From Verrucomicrobiales bacterium (GTDB taxonomy: Bacteria; Verrucomicrobiota; Verrucomicrobiia; Verrucomicrobiales; V1-33), in assembly GCA_018003315.1 (NCBI GenBank), contig JAGNEJ010000008.1, positions 1 to 64,000 on the forward strand: DNA of 64,000 bases, given 5' to 3'. Position 1 is the first letter of the stretch; every line of letters starts with the position of its first letter. Positions 8,321 through 16,511 of this stretch are shown here, one piece after another. A program made the translations under genes and the position numbers. A model generated the notes under the pieces. It searched no databases. It was not told where the DNA came from and was given only the letters and a program-made list of their open reading frames with translations.

Positions 8321-9086
8321 GCTGCACCGGCATCGACGCGCCTTCACGCTCGTGGAACTGCTGGTGGCCGTCGCCATCGTCGCGCTGCTGGCGGTCGGAG
8401 CACTGGCGGGCTACCGTGCGGTGATGAATGCCGCCTACAAAGGGCGGTCGATTGAAAACATCCGTCAGTTGGCGATGGCCAACATTGCCTATGCCGCCGA
8501 CCGCGGGACGTTTTGTCCGGCTCAGGACCGGCGCAATCGGAAACGGTGGCATGGCGGACGCTCCGGAAGTTCCGGTGCCTTTGACGCCAGCAAAGGATTC
8601 CTCTCCCCCTATCTGGGCGATGCCCAGTCGTTGACCGCCTGTCCGGCATTCAAAACCTTTCTCCGGCAGGGTGCCAGTTTCGAGGACAACAGCGGCGGCT
8701 ACGGCTACAATGCAGCCTACGTGGGCGGCACGCCGGGGAATGCCTATCAGCCGGCAGCCATCGAGGCGATCACCAACCCCACGCACACCGTCATGTTCAC
8801 CACGACGGCCCTGGCCAAGGCGGACGGTTTGCAGGAATACCCGTTCTGCGAACCGTTTTATGCGACCAGCGGCGGCACCGCGCTGCAGCCCAGCGTCCAC
8901 TTCCGCTTTTCCGGCCGGGCGCTGGTGGCCTGGTGCAGCGGCCGCGTCACGGAGGAGCCGCCTTCCAGATTCAGCGAGACGAATTTCTACGGCGGCAACA
9001 ATGCCGAGGCCAAAATCGGATGGTTCGGGCCGGAGCAGGACAATGGATTCTGGAATCCGGATTCTCCCGCGGCGTCAGGGCATTGA
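8304..9086 (+). CDS. Type II secretion/type IV pilin-like prepilin (pseudopilin)
   Basis: A 260-residue protein with a class-III prepilin leader. Twelve N-terminal residues including HRHRR precede AFTLVELLVAVAIVALLAVG. The processing site would be Ala13-Phe14, so Ala replaces the usual Gly at -1; Glu at +5 is present. The body (ENIRQLAMANIAYAADRG, SPYLGD, a Cys-containing central part) resembles the large Planctomycetes/Verrucomicrobia family of prepilin-like proteins. The late H-x-DG-type segment is degenerate, reading RALVAWCSGRV. The start overlaps the end of the preceding gene by 17 nt, so the two are almost certainly co-transcribed behind the cobalamin riboswitch. It likely sits in the inner membrane or a pseudopilus; its cargo is unknown. 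Confidence 0.85.
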   Translation: MFPNPELHRHRRAFTLVELLVAVAIVALLAVGALAGYRAVMNAAYKGRSIENIRQLAMANIAYAADRGTFCPAQDRRNRKRWHGGRSGSSGAFDASKGFLSPYLGDAQSLTACPAFKTFLRQGASFEDNSGGYGYNAAYVGGTPGNAYQPAAIEAITNPTHTVMFTTTALAKADGLQEYPFCEPFYATSGGTALQPSVHFRFSGRALVAWCSGRVTEEPPSRFSETNFYGGNNAEAKIGWFGPEQDNGFWNPDSPAASGH

Positions 9087-9108
9087 GTCCAGAACACCAC
9101 AGCCCAGC

Positions 9109-10269
9109 CTAACGCACATCCACGCGGCCCAGGCGGATGGTTTCGTCATAAATGGCTTCGAGTCGGGCCGTCTGGGCGGACTGCTCGAAATTTTCCCGGA
9201 CATCCTGGGCGGCAGATGAGCCGATTTTCTGCCAGAGCCCGGGCTCCCTGGCCAGACGGCGGAGATTGTCCAGCAGGCGGTCGCCGTCGCGTTCCTCCAC
9301 CAGCAGGCCGGTTTCGTTGTCCCGGACCGCCTCCGGGATGCCTCCGTGGTAGGTTGCCAGCACCGGCAGGCCGGTGGCCATGGCTTCGAGCATGGAGTTT
9401 GGGATTCCCTCCTGATTTTGGTCGGCGGTCATCTGGCTGGGATGCAGGAAGGCATGGCTGCGCGCATACAGGGCGCAGAGGTCCTGTTCACTCAGAAACC
9501 CCGCAAAATGCACCTTCCGCTCCACGCCGAGTTCCGCGGCCAGCGCCTCCAGCGGCTCGCGCAAGGGGCCTTCGCCTGCGATGGTGAAGGCCGCCTCCGG
9601 ATAATCCTGACAAAATCCGGCGAAGGCCCGCAGCGCCACATCCAGGCCTTTTTTGTCGATGAGGCGGCACGCTTGGACGAACCTCCACCGCCCGTCCGCG
9701 GGGAATTCGCGTTCCGTCACGGGAAAATTGTTCATGGGAATGCCGGTCCGGTTGATGCGGATTTTTTCCGCGGGGCAGCCCAGGTCAACGAGCCGGTCGC
9801 GCAGGGAATGGGAACGCGCCAGGACCAGCGGCAGGAACTGGAGCATGGCCTGCAGCGTGGTCAGGTAACCGGGCCGGTCCTCGCGCGGCTGGATGTCCAT
9901 GCCATGAAACGACACCACGCAGGGCCTGGGCCAGCGCAGCATGAACGGCAGCAGATGCACGCCGGTGTGGCCGAAATACACATGCATGAGGTCCGCGTTG
10001 CGGCGCTCCAGAATGCGGCTCAGCACCCCGTATTCTCCCCGATAGACGATCGGCGGCTCCTTGCGCACATATTTCATCCAGAACCGGCGCACAAAGTTCT
10101 TGCGCACCGGCGGCTGGACTTCCACATCCCCGAACGGAAATCGATCCGCCGACTGGCGTTCCCGGCAGATGACAAAGGTCCGGTAGCGCCGCAATGCCGT
10201 CACCTGCCGGTAAATGTGCAGCATTTCCGGCTTGAGAAACGTGGTGCAGTAGCTGGCGACGACGGGCAT
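9109..10269 (-). CDS. Glycosyltransferase family 4 (GT-B fold)
   Basis: A 386-residue protein. The ATG at 10269 is chosen over a TTG at 10278 that adds three residues. The N-terminal half has the acceptor-domain features FHGMDI and a set of alternating hydrophobic strands. The C-terminal half has the nucleotide-sugar donor signature: EGIPNSMLE (E-x7-E), then ATGLPVLATYHGGIPEAV and TGLLVEE. GEGPLRE and VHFAGFLSEQDL match the usual GT4 linker and donor strands. It probably transfers a sugar during exopolysaccharide, lipopolysaccharide or glycolipid assembly at the cytoplasmic face of the membrane; donor and acceptor cannot be told. It follows the kinase gene by 49 nt on the same strand and may be co-transcribed with it. 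No other polysaccharide gene is nearby. Confidence 0.88.
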   Translation of the reverse strand: MPVVASYCTTFLKPEMLHIYRQVTALRRYRTFVICRERQSADRFPFGDVEVQPPVRKNFVRRFWMKYVRKEPPIVYRGEYGVLSRILERRNADLMHVYFGHTGVHLLPFMLRWPRPCVVSFHGMDIQPREDRPGYLTTLQAMLQFLPLVLARSHSLRDRLVDLGCPAEKIRINRTGIPMNNFPVTEREFPADGRWRFVQACRLIDKKGLDVALRAFAGFCQDYPEAAFTIAGEGPLREPLEALAAELGVERKVHFAGFLSEQDLCALYARSHAFLHPSQMTADQNQEGIPNSMLEAMATGLPVLATYHGGIPEAVRDNETGLLVEERDGDRLLDNLRRLAREPGLWQKIGSSAAQDVRENFEQSAQTARLEAIYDETIRLGRVDVR

Positions 10270-10318
10270 CAGCGGCAAAGCAAAACCTGCGAACGACGCG
10301 GGGAGTCAACCGGATCGT

Positions 10319-11833
10319 TCATTTCTTTTCCCCCTTCTCCCCGGCTTCCTTTTCCGCCTTCTGCAAATCCCCCGCTGCCCGCAGCTTCGCCTGCAGGTCG
10401 CTGGTGGAAAGCGGCTGACCGGATTTTGCCTCCGCACGGGCCTCGGCCTTTTTCGCCGACCACAGCTGAAACAGAAAATACCCGCCCGCGCCCAGCGTCA
10501 GCACCGACAAAATGGCGATCACCAGCGGCAGGCTGCTCTTGGGTTTCTGGCGCAGCATCATGCCCGGCGGCATGCGGACACCGGGTCTGCCGCCGCCCAT
10601 CTGCGGCGGTCTGCCGTAGCCGGGCTGGGGATAGCCGCCTTGGGCGAAACCAGCTTGCTGGGGAATCGGCTGCTGATAGACGGGCATCTGTTGCCACGCG
10701 GGGGGGGCGGATTCCGGTCCCGGTGGCGGCGGGGGAAATGCCAAGGGATCGGCATGGGCTGGTTCGGGAAGATTCAACTGCGCGGCAATCTGCGGAGGCG
10801 GGCGCATCGCCACCACGGGAACGGAGGACGTGGGCGGCTGCGCTTCAACCAGGACCGAGGCGGGCGGCTGCAGTGGGACAATGGGCACGGAAACCGGCAC
10901 CGGTTGAGCAGCGGGCATCGTGGATCGGATCGGCTGGGTGGCGGCGGCCGCCGGACGCATCGGCTGGGTCACGCGGCCGCCGGGACGCATCGGCTGGGTT
11001 GCTGTGCCGGGCTGTCTGGCTGGGGCGGCTGGCTGTGGCAGCGGCGGTGGATTCAGTTCTGCAAGCGCCCGCATGACTTCCGCGGTGCTTCCCGGACGCT
11101 TTTCCGGCCTGAGTTCCAGCAGGGAGATCACCAACTTCACCAACTTTGAATGGAGATCCTTCCGGATCTTCTTCAGCGCCTCCGGCTTGGCCCGGCCCCA
11201 CGCCGCCTGGATTTCCGCAGCGCTTTTCCCGTTGACCAGGGTAAAACCGGTCAGCAGATAATAAATGGTGGCCCCGGCGGTGAAGAGTTCACTGCGCACC
11301 GTGGGACCGCTGCCATCCAGCCGTTCCGGCGCCAGAAAAATGAGCGTTTCCTGGGGCTGGCTGGACCGGGTCTGCGCTAGCGCCCAGTCGGTCACTTTCA
11401 CATGGACCCGGCCATCCGCCATGGTGCCGAACCGGAGGTTCGACGGTTTGAGATCGCCATGCAGCAAACCCATCCGCTCTCCCTCGGCGATGGCATGGAC
11501 GAGCTGGTTCAGGATGTCCACGGCCATCCTGGTCGGCATTTTGCCCTTTTCCGGATGCTGCAGCCCGCCTGCGCCTTCGATGAATTCGGACACCACTTCC
11601 ATCCCGTCAGGAACCGGTGTGATTTCCAGCGTGCTGGCAATGTTGAACCCGCGCAGGGCCGCCAGTTGCGGTGCCAGCTGCAGCAGCGTCTGGGCATCGC
11701 AGGGGTGAGCCGCCTGGCCATTGGAGGGCAGCTGTTTGATGATGACAGCCTGCCCGGTCTGCGTGTCTGCAGCCTTGAATACCGGTCCGGACTTGCTGAC
11801 GCCAAGCTGCGTGCGGTCTGTGTAGCGTTCCAT
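10319..11833 (-). CDS. Membrane-anchored Ser/Thr kinase-like protein with atypical active site
   Basis: A 504-residue protein with an N-terminal kinase domain (about residues 5-260). Lys33 lies in AVIIK, the catalytic loop is LLHGDLKPSN (HGD in place of HRD, Asp127), and an APE motif is at 168-170. The Mg-binding DFG is replaced by Asp149-Trp-Ala, and the glycine loop is reduced to LGVSKSGPV. Residues 262-430 are a Pro/Gln/Ala-rich linker holding three TQP-(M/I)-R-(P/S) repeats near 279-303. A single membrane span (LPLVIAILSVLTLGAGG) near residue 440-460 is followed by a short charged tail. The kinase is therefore cytoplasmic with a small external C-terminus. Retained Lys and Asp residues suggest nucleotide binding, but activity is uncertain. 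It is transcribed divergently from the secreted TPR gene. Confidence 0.85.
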   Translation of the reverse strand: MERYTDRTQLGVSKSGPVFKAADTQTGQAVIIKQLPSNGQAAHPCDAQTLLQLAPQLAALRGFNIASTLEITPVPDGMEVVSEFIEGAGGLQHPEKGKMPTRMAVDILNQLVHAIAEGERMGLLHGDLKPSNLRFGTMADGRVHVKVTDWALAQTRSSQPQETLIFLAPERLDGSGPTVRSELFTAGATIYYLLTGFTLVNGKSAAEIQAAWGRAKPEALKKIRKDLHSKLVKLVISLLELRPEKRPGSTAEVMRALAELNPPPLPQPAAPARQPGTATQPMRPGGRVTQPMRPAAAATQPIRSTMPAAQPVPVSVPIVPLQPPASVLVEAQPPTSSVPVVAMRPPPQIAAQLNLPEPAHADPLAFPPPPPGPESAPPAWQQMPVYQQPIPQQAGFAQGGYPQPGYGRPPQMGGGRPGVRMPPGMMLRQKPKSSLPLVIAILSVLTLGAGGYFLFQLWSAKKAEARAEAKSGQPLSTSDLQAKLRAAGDLQKAEKEAGEKGEKK

Positions 11834-12020
11834 GAAGTGGCTGGGGTGGGGGAGAAGGCAGTGGTCGCCACATGAAACGGGAAAATCCGCATCTCGGCAA
11901 CTCCCAGAAATGAAAATTCACACCCTCCAGCAGCGGCGATTCCGTGGGAACGCGCCAGGGTGTCGGCCCCGGCAGGAAAGCGGCTTTCATTTCTCGCGCC
12001 GGGAATTAGGATGGCCGCAC

Positions 12021-14057
12021 ATGACCCAAGGGCTGCAAACTCCTCGCTGTTGGCGGACGCGCACTGTCAGTCTCGTGTTGTCGTTGTTGGCCGTGCTTCC
12101 GGTCTTTGCGCAGGAGGAGGCAAAACCCTCCGTGTTTGATCTGCCACAGGCGCAGGCCCGCTACGTGGCGGCGCAGCAACAGATCATTTCCGCACTTCAG
12201 AAAAAAGATTTTGCGGCGGCGGAAACCCTCTGCAGGGAAGTGCTCAAAGCCATGCCGAACGATGGTGGCACGCTCTACAACCTGGCGTGCATTCAAGCGC
12301 TACAGGGGCGGAAGGACGAAGCCTTTCAGGTGCTGGAACAAGCGTTCGGCGCAGGCTACTTCGAGGCGGATCACTTGGAGAAAGATGCCGACCTGGCGGT
12401 GCTGCGCGAGGATGGGAGATATGCCGCCCTGGTCCAGCGAATGCGCGAAGCGAGGGAAAAAGCGTCCAGGGATGCCGCCGCGAATCAGCCTGACGAACCG
12501 CCCCCGGCGATGGCAAAAAACGGTGTGGTCACCGTGGAGGAACAGAACGTGCGGTGGGACCCCGGGCTGGGGGTTTTCCGGGTGTTTCTCAAGGCGGAAT
12601 CCAACTTTGAGGCGCCCATCTGCAAGGGCTACGGCAAAGCCGGCGACCTGTTGCGGGAATGGCAAAAGGACGGATCCGCCGCCGGCAGCGTGGGTGACTT
12701 CTACGACAACCGCGACAGTGACCACTCGAACATGAGCTGGGAAACCTTTCCCCAGTTGACGCGCATCGAATACGGGGAGGCTGCCAAAAAACACCAGTTG
12801 CACTACGGATTGCCGCTGCGGCTGCTCTTCAACGGCATTGTCATCGGCAATTCCTCCACCGCCCTGACCAATGGCCCGTTCTGGCGCAGCCAGGTCCGCT
12901 ATGCGCTCACCTTGCCCGACTTGCCTGCGCTCCTGAGCCTGCACTACTTCGGCAACCATCTCTATGTCTATCCCGAACACCGGGACCATGATCCCGAAGG
13001 CCCGGGAGCGGACGGAAAACCCCGCGAGGGGCACGGCGATGTGTTTTTCTGCAACATCCCCTACGTGTTGATTTCGCAGGGTTCATCCGGGTCCGATCAA
13101 CCGTTTCTCAACGCCGCCGCCGCCGCCCTGGCAGCATTTGCACCCGAAGTGAAACAGGAACTGGCCCGTCGCGGACTCATCGCACCCGCTCTGCAGATGC
13201 TCCTGAGACGGTCCCAGAAAAACGCCTCCGCCGCGGACGACTATTTCACCGGAAAAGCCCACCCGACCGTGTTTGACTCCACCCAGCTCGACGAGGTCAG
13301 GCTGGTCACGCTGGCCCATGAGATGAAGCCCGACAGCCTGCCTCCAGCCGTCATCCTCCGGGTGAAGGAGGAGGACCCTATGCCGACAGTGGGTGTGGAC
13401 TGTTTCGATTCGCAGACGGCAGAACGCATTTTCGACACTCCCTGCGCCATTTCCCGCGTGGCCAAGTCCACCCGCTACTGGCGTCGCATGGTGGTCAGCG
13501 CCGAAGCCAGCCGCGATGCCGACGGCAAGCCGCTCACCTTCCGCTGGGCTGTGCTCCGCGGCAAGGCGGAGGAAATTGAAATCAAAAAGCTCAACGAAGC
13601 CGGATCCCTTGTGGAGCTGCGCATCCCCTGGCATCAACGCCGGCCCGTCTGGCCCGGCGCGGACATTTCCAGCAACCGGGTGGACATCGGAGCCTTCGCC
13701 AGCAATGGCAGCGAGTGGTCCGCCCCCGCGTTCGTCTCCATTTATTTCCCCGCCAACGAAATCCGCACCTACAGCACCGACGGACGGCTGCTTTCCATCG
13801 ACTACACCAACGGAAACTACGCCGATCCCCTGCTCTGCCCCTCACGAAACTGGCGCGACGAGCGCCACTATGACGATGCGGGGACCCTGACCGGCTGGAC
13901 CCGGTTCCGCGGCGAGAAAAGGGAGGAGTTCACCGCCGACGGAAGGCTCATCGTGAAACCGGCCACCGACGGACAGCCAGCAGAAACCAAACCCGTAAAA
14001 TACCTCCGCACCGGCAAAACCGGTGAAGCGGCGAGCATCGAACAGCAAAACGGTTAG
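12021..14057 (+). CDS. Secreted TPR-containing protein of unknown function
   Basis: A 678-residue protein from ATG 12021, where a signal peptide follows at once (VSLVLSLLAVLPVFAQ). Longer in-frame starts would run into the divergent promoter region. Residues 35-135 contain a tetratricopeptide-like pattern (AAETLCREVLKAMPNDGGTL, YNLACIQALQGRKDEAFQVL). The large remainder has no motif I recognise. It includes an HDPEGPGADGKPREGHGD segment rich in His/Asp, and late segments of alternating aromatic residues such as DGRLLSIDYTNGNY and DERHYDDAG-x-L-x-GW that recall YD/RHS-like strands. It is probably periplasmic or extracellular. It converges on the DUF4019 gene. Confidence 0.75.
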   Translation: MTQGLQTPRCWRTRTVSLVLSLLAVLPVFAQEEAKPSVFDLPQAQARYVAAQQQIISALQKKDFAAAETLCREVLKAMPNDGGTLYNLACIQALQGRKDEAFQVLEQAFGAGYFEADHLEKDADLAVLREDGRYAALVQRMREAREKASRDAAANQPDEPPPAMAKNGVVTVEEQNVRWDPGLGVFRVFLKAESNFEAPICKGYGKAGDLLREWQKDGSAAGSVGDFYDNRDSDHSNMSWETFPQLTRIEYGEAAKKHQLHYGLPLRLLFNGIVIGNSSTALTNGPFWRSQVRYALTLPDLPALLSLHYFGNHLYVYPEHRDHDPEGPGADGKPREGHGDVFFCNIPYVLISQGSSGSDQPFLNAAAAALAAFAPEVKQELARRGLIAPALQMLLRRSQKNASAADDYFTGKAHPTVFDSTQLDEVRLVTLAHEMKPDSLPPAVILRVKEEDPMPTVGVDCFDSQTAERIFDTPCAISRVAKSTRYWRRMVVSAEASRDADGKPLTFRWAVLRGKAEEIEIKKLNEAGSLVELRIPWHQRRPVWPGADISSNRVDIGAFASNGSEWSAPAFVSIYFPANEIRTYSTDGRLLSIDYTNGNYADPLLCPSRNWRDERHYDDAGTLTGWTRFRGEKREEFTADGRLIVKPATDGQPAETKPVKYLRTGKTGEAASIEQQNG

Positions 14058-14187
14058 GCCGACTCCGGCTGCTCTGCGACCGCGATCTGGCGCAGCCTTC
14101 TCCGCGCCGGTTCGCAGGCCCTGCCCGGCTTTGCGGCACGCTTGATTGTCGCCGGAAGGTTGGGCGCGCCGCTTGGTTTCGCCCGCA

Positions 14188-14610
14188 CTATTTGATGAAA
14201 TAGCCAGAGATCCGCCAAACGCCATCAACCTTCATCGGAACGATCGTCTCCACCGAATCACGCTTGTTCGCGAATTTAACCTTGAACTGAATGACCACGT
14301 ATTCGCCATCCGGTGCGCCTGGGAGGGAGGAGGTGTGTTTCGCAGAAACAAGATCCCGCGATTCCACCTTGCCAAAAGGCTTTCGGGCCGCCGCCATCAT
14401 CTGGGACCACTGTCCCTTCTTCACTGCTTCCTTGAATAAGGGGGCCGCTTCCTGCCAGCTTTTCCCGTAACTTTCGGCATCCACAAGCGCCAGCCATTGC
14501 TTCGCAGCGGCCACGGCAGAGTCCGTTTTTCCATCCGCCATCGCATCGCCAGTCAGCACCGACGCCATACACGCTGCCAGGACAGTTTTTACAAATGAGG
14601 TTCTATTCAT
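14188..14610 (-). CDS. DUF4019-family secreted protein
   Basis: A 140-residue small exported protein. Residues 1-25 form a signal peptide (MNRTSFVKTVLAACMASVLTG to AMADG). The mature part matches the DUF4019 layout by eye: AAKQWLALVDAESYGKSWQEA at the start, then a helical middle, then a beta-rich end with GEYVVIQFKVKFANK, ETIVPMKVDGVWRISGYFIK. Such domains resemble NTF2-like or steroid-isomerase-like folds, and their function is unknown. It is divergent from ilvC and shares a 329-nt upstream region with it. Confidence 0.85.
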   Translation of the reverse strand: MNRTSFVKTVLAACMASVLTGDAMADGKTDSAVAAAKQWLALVDAESYGKSWQEAAPLFKEAVKKGQWSQMMAAARKPFGKVESRDLVSAKHTSSLPGAPDGEYVVIQFKVKFANKRDSVETIVPMKVDGVWRISGYFIK

Positions 14611-14939
14611 GACATGGTGGTTTCAATCGAATGTCTCATCCAAGGGACCGGAATGATTCATGGCGGCGGAGATGGGGCTGCCGGAGCCCTTCACCGCACG
14701 GTGCAGTTGTGAACATTGCCATTTGTTGCGCGGCTTGCCAAGCTCTCTGTGTTGCTGCTGGGCGAATGGACGCCGAAGTAAGCGGGGACAATGCGCGGGG
14801 CGTGCGCCCAGAAAAACGCAATTGACCGGATTGGAAATCGCACTGACGATACCGGCCTTTTTCTGCCGGTTCGGTGCGTTTTCAAGGCCAGCCGCACCCA
14901 GGAAAGGAAATTTGGATTCAGGAACCACTAACAACAATT
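14611..14939. other. Divergent intergenic region upstream of ilvC (329 nt)
   Basis: This spacer separates a leftward DUF4019 gene and ilvC. A TTGACC at 14822-14827 could be a -35 element but has only weak -10 matches beyond it. A 6-bp stem with an 8-nt loop (ACCGGC/GCCGGT, 14851-14870) lies about 70 nt before the ilvC start and may be part of its leader. No gene, leader-peptide attenuator or known RNA was recognised. Confidence 0.4.
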
Positions 14940-15965
14940 ATGCCCGCAAAAATTTATACGGACAAGGACGCCGATCTCGGCGTGTTCAAAGGAAAAACCT
15001 GTGCAGTGCTCGGCTTCGGCAGCCAGGGCCACGCCCATGCGCTCAATCTCAAGGACAGCGGAGTGAAGGTCATCATCGGCCTGTATCCGGGCAGCAAGTC
15101 CGCCCCGGTGGCAAGGGAGTATGGGTTTGAAGTCGTGGACACGGCGGCAGCGGTGCGGCGGGCGGATGTGATCTTTGTGGCGCTGCCTGACACCAAACAG
15201 CCGAAGGTTTTCCGGGAGGACATCGAACCGAACCTGACCAAGGGCAAGACGCTGCTGTTCAGCCACGGGTTTTCCATCCATTACAAGACCATCGTTCCGC
15301 CCAAGGAGGTCAATGTGATCATGTGCGCTCCGAAAGGCCCGGGCCATATCGTGCGGCGGCAGTTTACCGAAGGCAAGGGAGTGCCCGCGCTCATCGCCGT
15401 GCACCAAGGCGGCAAGGAAGCGAAGAAGACAGCCCTGGCCTGGGCAAAAGGCGTCGGCGGCACCCGCGCCGGCGTCATCGAGACCAGTTTCAAGGAGGAA
15501 ACGGAAACCGATCTTTTCGGAGAGCAAACCGTGCTTTGCGGCGGCTGCAGCGCCCTGGTCCAGGCGGGATTCGAAACCCTGGTCGAAGCGGGCTACAGTC
15601 CGGAAATGGCCTACTTCGAATGTCTGCACGAATTGAAGCTCATCGTGGACCTGATGAATGAAGCGGGCATTGCCGGCATGCGGTTTTCGATTTCGGAGAC
15701 AGCCAAATGGGGCGACGTGTCGGTGGGGCCGAAGATCATCGACGGCAGCGTGAAAAAGCGCATGCAGAAGGCCCTGAAGGACATCCAAACCGGCAAGTTC
15801 GCCAAAGGCTGGATCGCCGAATACGAAGGCGGTTACAAGACCTACCACAAGCTGCTCAAGGACGGCGAGAAACACCCGATCGAAAAAACCGGTGAGCGCC
15901 TGCGTTCACTGATGCCATGGGTGAAGAAGCGCAGCATCAAAGGTGCCCAGGCATCCTACAAATGA
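14940..15965 (+). CDS. ilvC: Ketol-acid reductoisomerase
   Basis: A 341-residue class I ketol-acid reductoisomerase, the usual length for the short bacterial form. It converts acetolactate or acetohydroxybutyrate to the dihydroxy acid in valine, leucine and isoleucine synthesis. The N-terminal Rossmann motif is [17 protein letters not shown]. Metal and substrate residues are in [14 protein letters not shown] and [19 protein letters not shown], and HGFSIHY carries the active-site His. In the cofactor loop GLYPGSKS, Tyr49 stands where NADPH-dependent enzymes usually have an Arg, while Ser52 and Ser54 are kept. The ATG at 14940 gives the standard MPAKIYTD start. The gene appears monocistronic, ending in a strong terminator at 15998-16032. 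Confidence 0.97.
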   Translation: MPAKIYTDKDADLGVFKGKTCAVLGFGSQGHAHALNLKDSGVKVIIGLYPGSKSAPVAREYGFEVVDTAAAVRRADVIFVALPDTKQPKVFREDIEPNLTKGKTLLFSHGFSIHYKTIVPPKEVNVIMCAPKGPGHIVRRQFTEGKGVPALIAVHQGGKEAKKTALAWAKGVGGTRAGVIETSFKEETETDLFGEQTVLCGGCSALVQAGFETLVEAGYSPEMAYFECLHELKLIVDLMNEAGIAGMRFSISETAKWGDVSVGPKIIDGSVKKRMQKALKDIQTGKFAKGWIAEYEGGYKTYHKLLKDGEKHPIEKTGERLRSLMPWVKKRSIKGAQASYK

Positions 15966-15997
15966 TGCTGCTTCCCTTGGCCAGTTGCTGATCTGCG

Positions 15998-16032
15998 GCG
16001 CGGCAGTCCGGAAACGGCTGCCGCGCTTTTTT
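15998..16032 (+). terminator. Intrinsic terminator of ilvC
   Basis: A perfect 9-bp stem (GCGCGGCAG/CTGCCGCGC, 15998-16006 with 16018-16026) is followed directly by six T residues. It sits 33 nt after the ilvC stop codon. Confidence 0.93.
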
Positions 16033-16060
16033 CCGGACGGTCTTCAAATGGATGCGCTGC

Positions 16061-16091
16061 AAAAAAACGCCCGGCTGTTGTGAGCCGGGCG
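16061..16091 (-). terminator. Intrinsic terminator of the ferredoxin gene
   Basis: Read on the minus strand, a perfect 9-bp stem (16068-16076 with 16083-16091) and a 6-nt loop are followed by seven T residues (A run at 16061-16067). It lies 30 nt after the ferredoxin stop and back-to-back with the ilvC terminator. Confidence 0.92.
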
Positions 16092-16120
16092 CGATTTAAA
16101 AATGGACAGGCTGGACGGGC

Positions 16121-16357
16121 CTATGCGTCTCCATCGTTGCCAATGGCTTCCACGGGACAACCGGACAGGGCTTCCTCACACTGGGCGCGCTCCTCCTCCG
16201 TTTCCGGCTGTTTGAAAACGAAAGAGTAGCCGTTGTCGTTCTGGCGCGTGAAATTTGCAGGGGCGGTTTCCCGGCACAGGTCGCAGTCAATGCACTGGTC
16301 ATCGACGAAATATTTGCCAGGGGTATTTTCCGGATGCTTGTTGGAGCTATCAGCCAT
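16121..16357 (-). CDS. 4Fe-4S ferredoxin, single cluster
   Basis: A 78-residue acidic electron carrier. The cluster ligands are Cys-x2-Cys-x2-Cys in CIDCDLCRE and the distant Cys of SGCPVEAI, the standard pattern of mono-cluster [4Fe-4S] ferredoxins. FVDDQCIDCDLCRETAP and FVFKQPETEEE match the small ferredoxin family often found beside heme or cytochrome genes. The start at 16357 (MADSSNKHPE) is preferred; upstream in-frame starts add residues without family similarity. It lies divergent from a membrane-protein/coproheme decarboxylase pair and may feed electrons to that area (inference). Confidence 0.92.
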   Translation of the reverse strand: MADSSNKHPENTPGKYFVDDQCIDCDLCRETAPANFTRQNDNGYSFVFKQPETEEERAQCEEALSGCPVEAIGNDGDA

Positions 16358-16511
16358 GATGGTTGGGATGAATTGGGGCGGGACATATAAGGCCCCCATC
16401 TTTTCTTGCAATGGCTTTTTTCACCGCCAAGTTCCGTCCATTCCCGCCAGCATTCCAGTCCGTGCCGCATGGATGACGGACGCTGGCGGCCAGCCAATTT
16501 TATCCGATCCG

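Noticed and set aside
14623-14937. Possible small gene between the DUF4019 gene and ilvC
   Set aside because: No recognisable motif or ribosome-binding site, and it covers the expected ilvC promoter.
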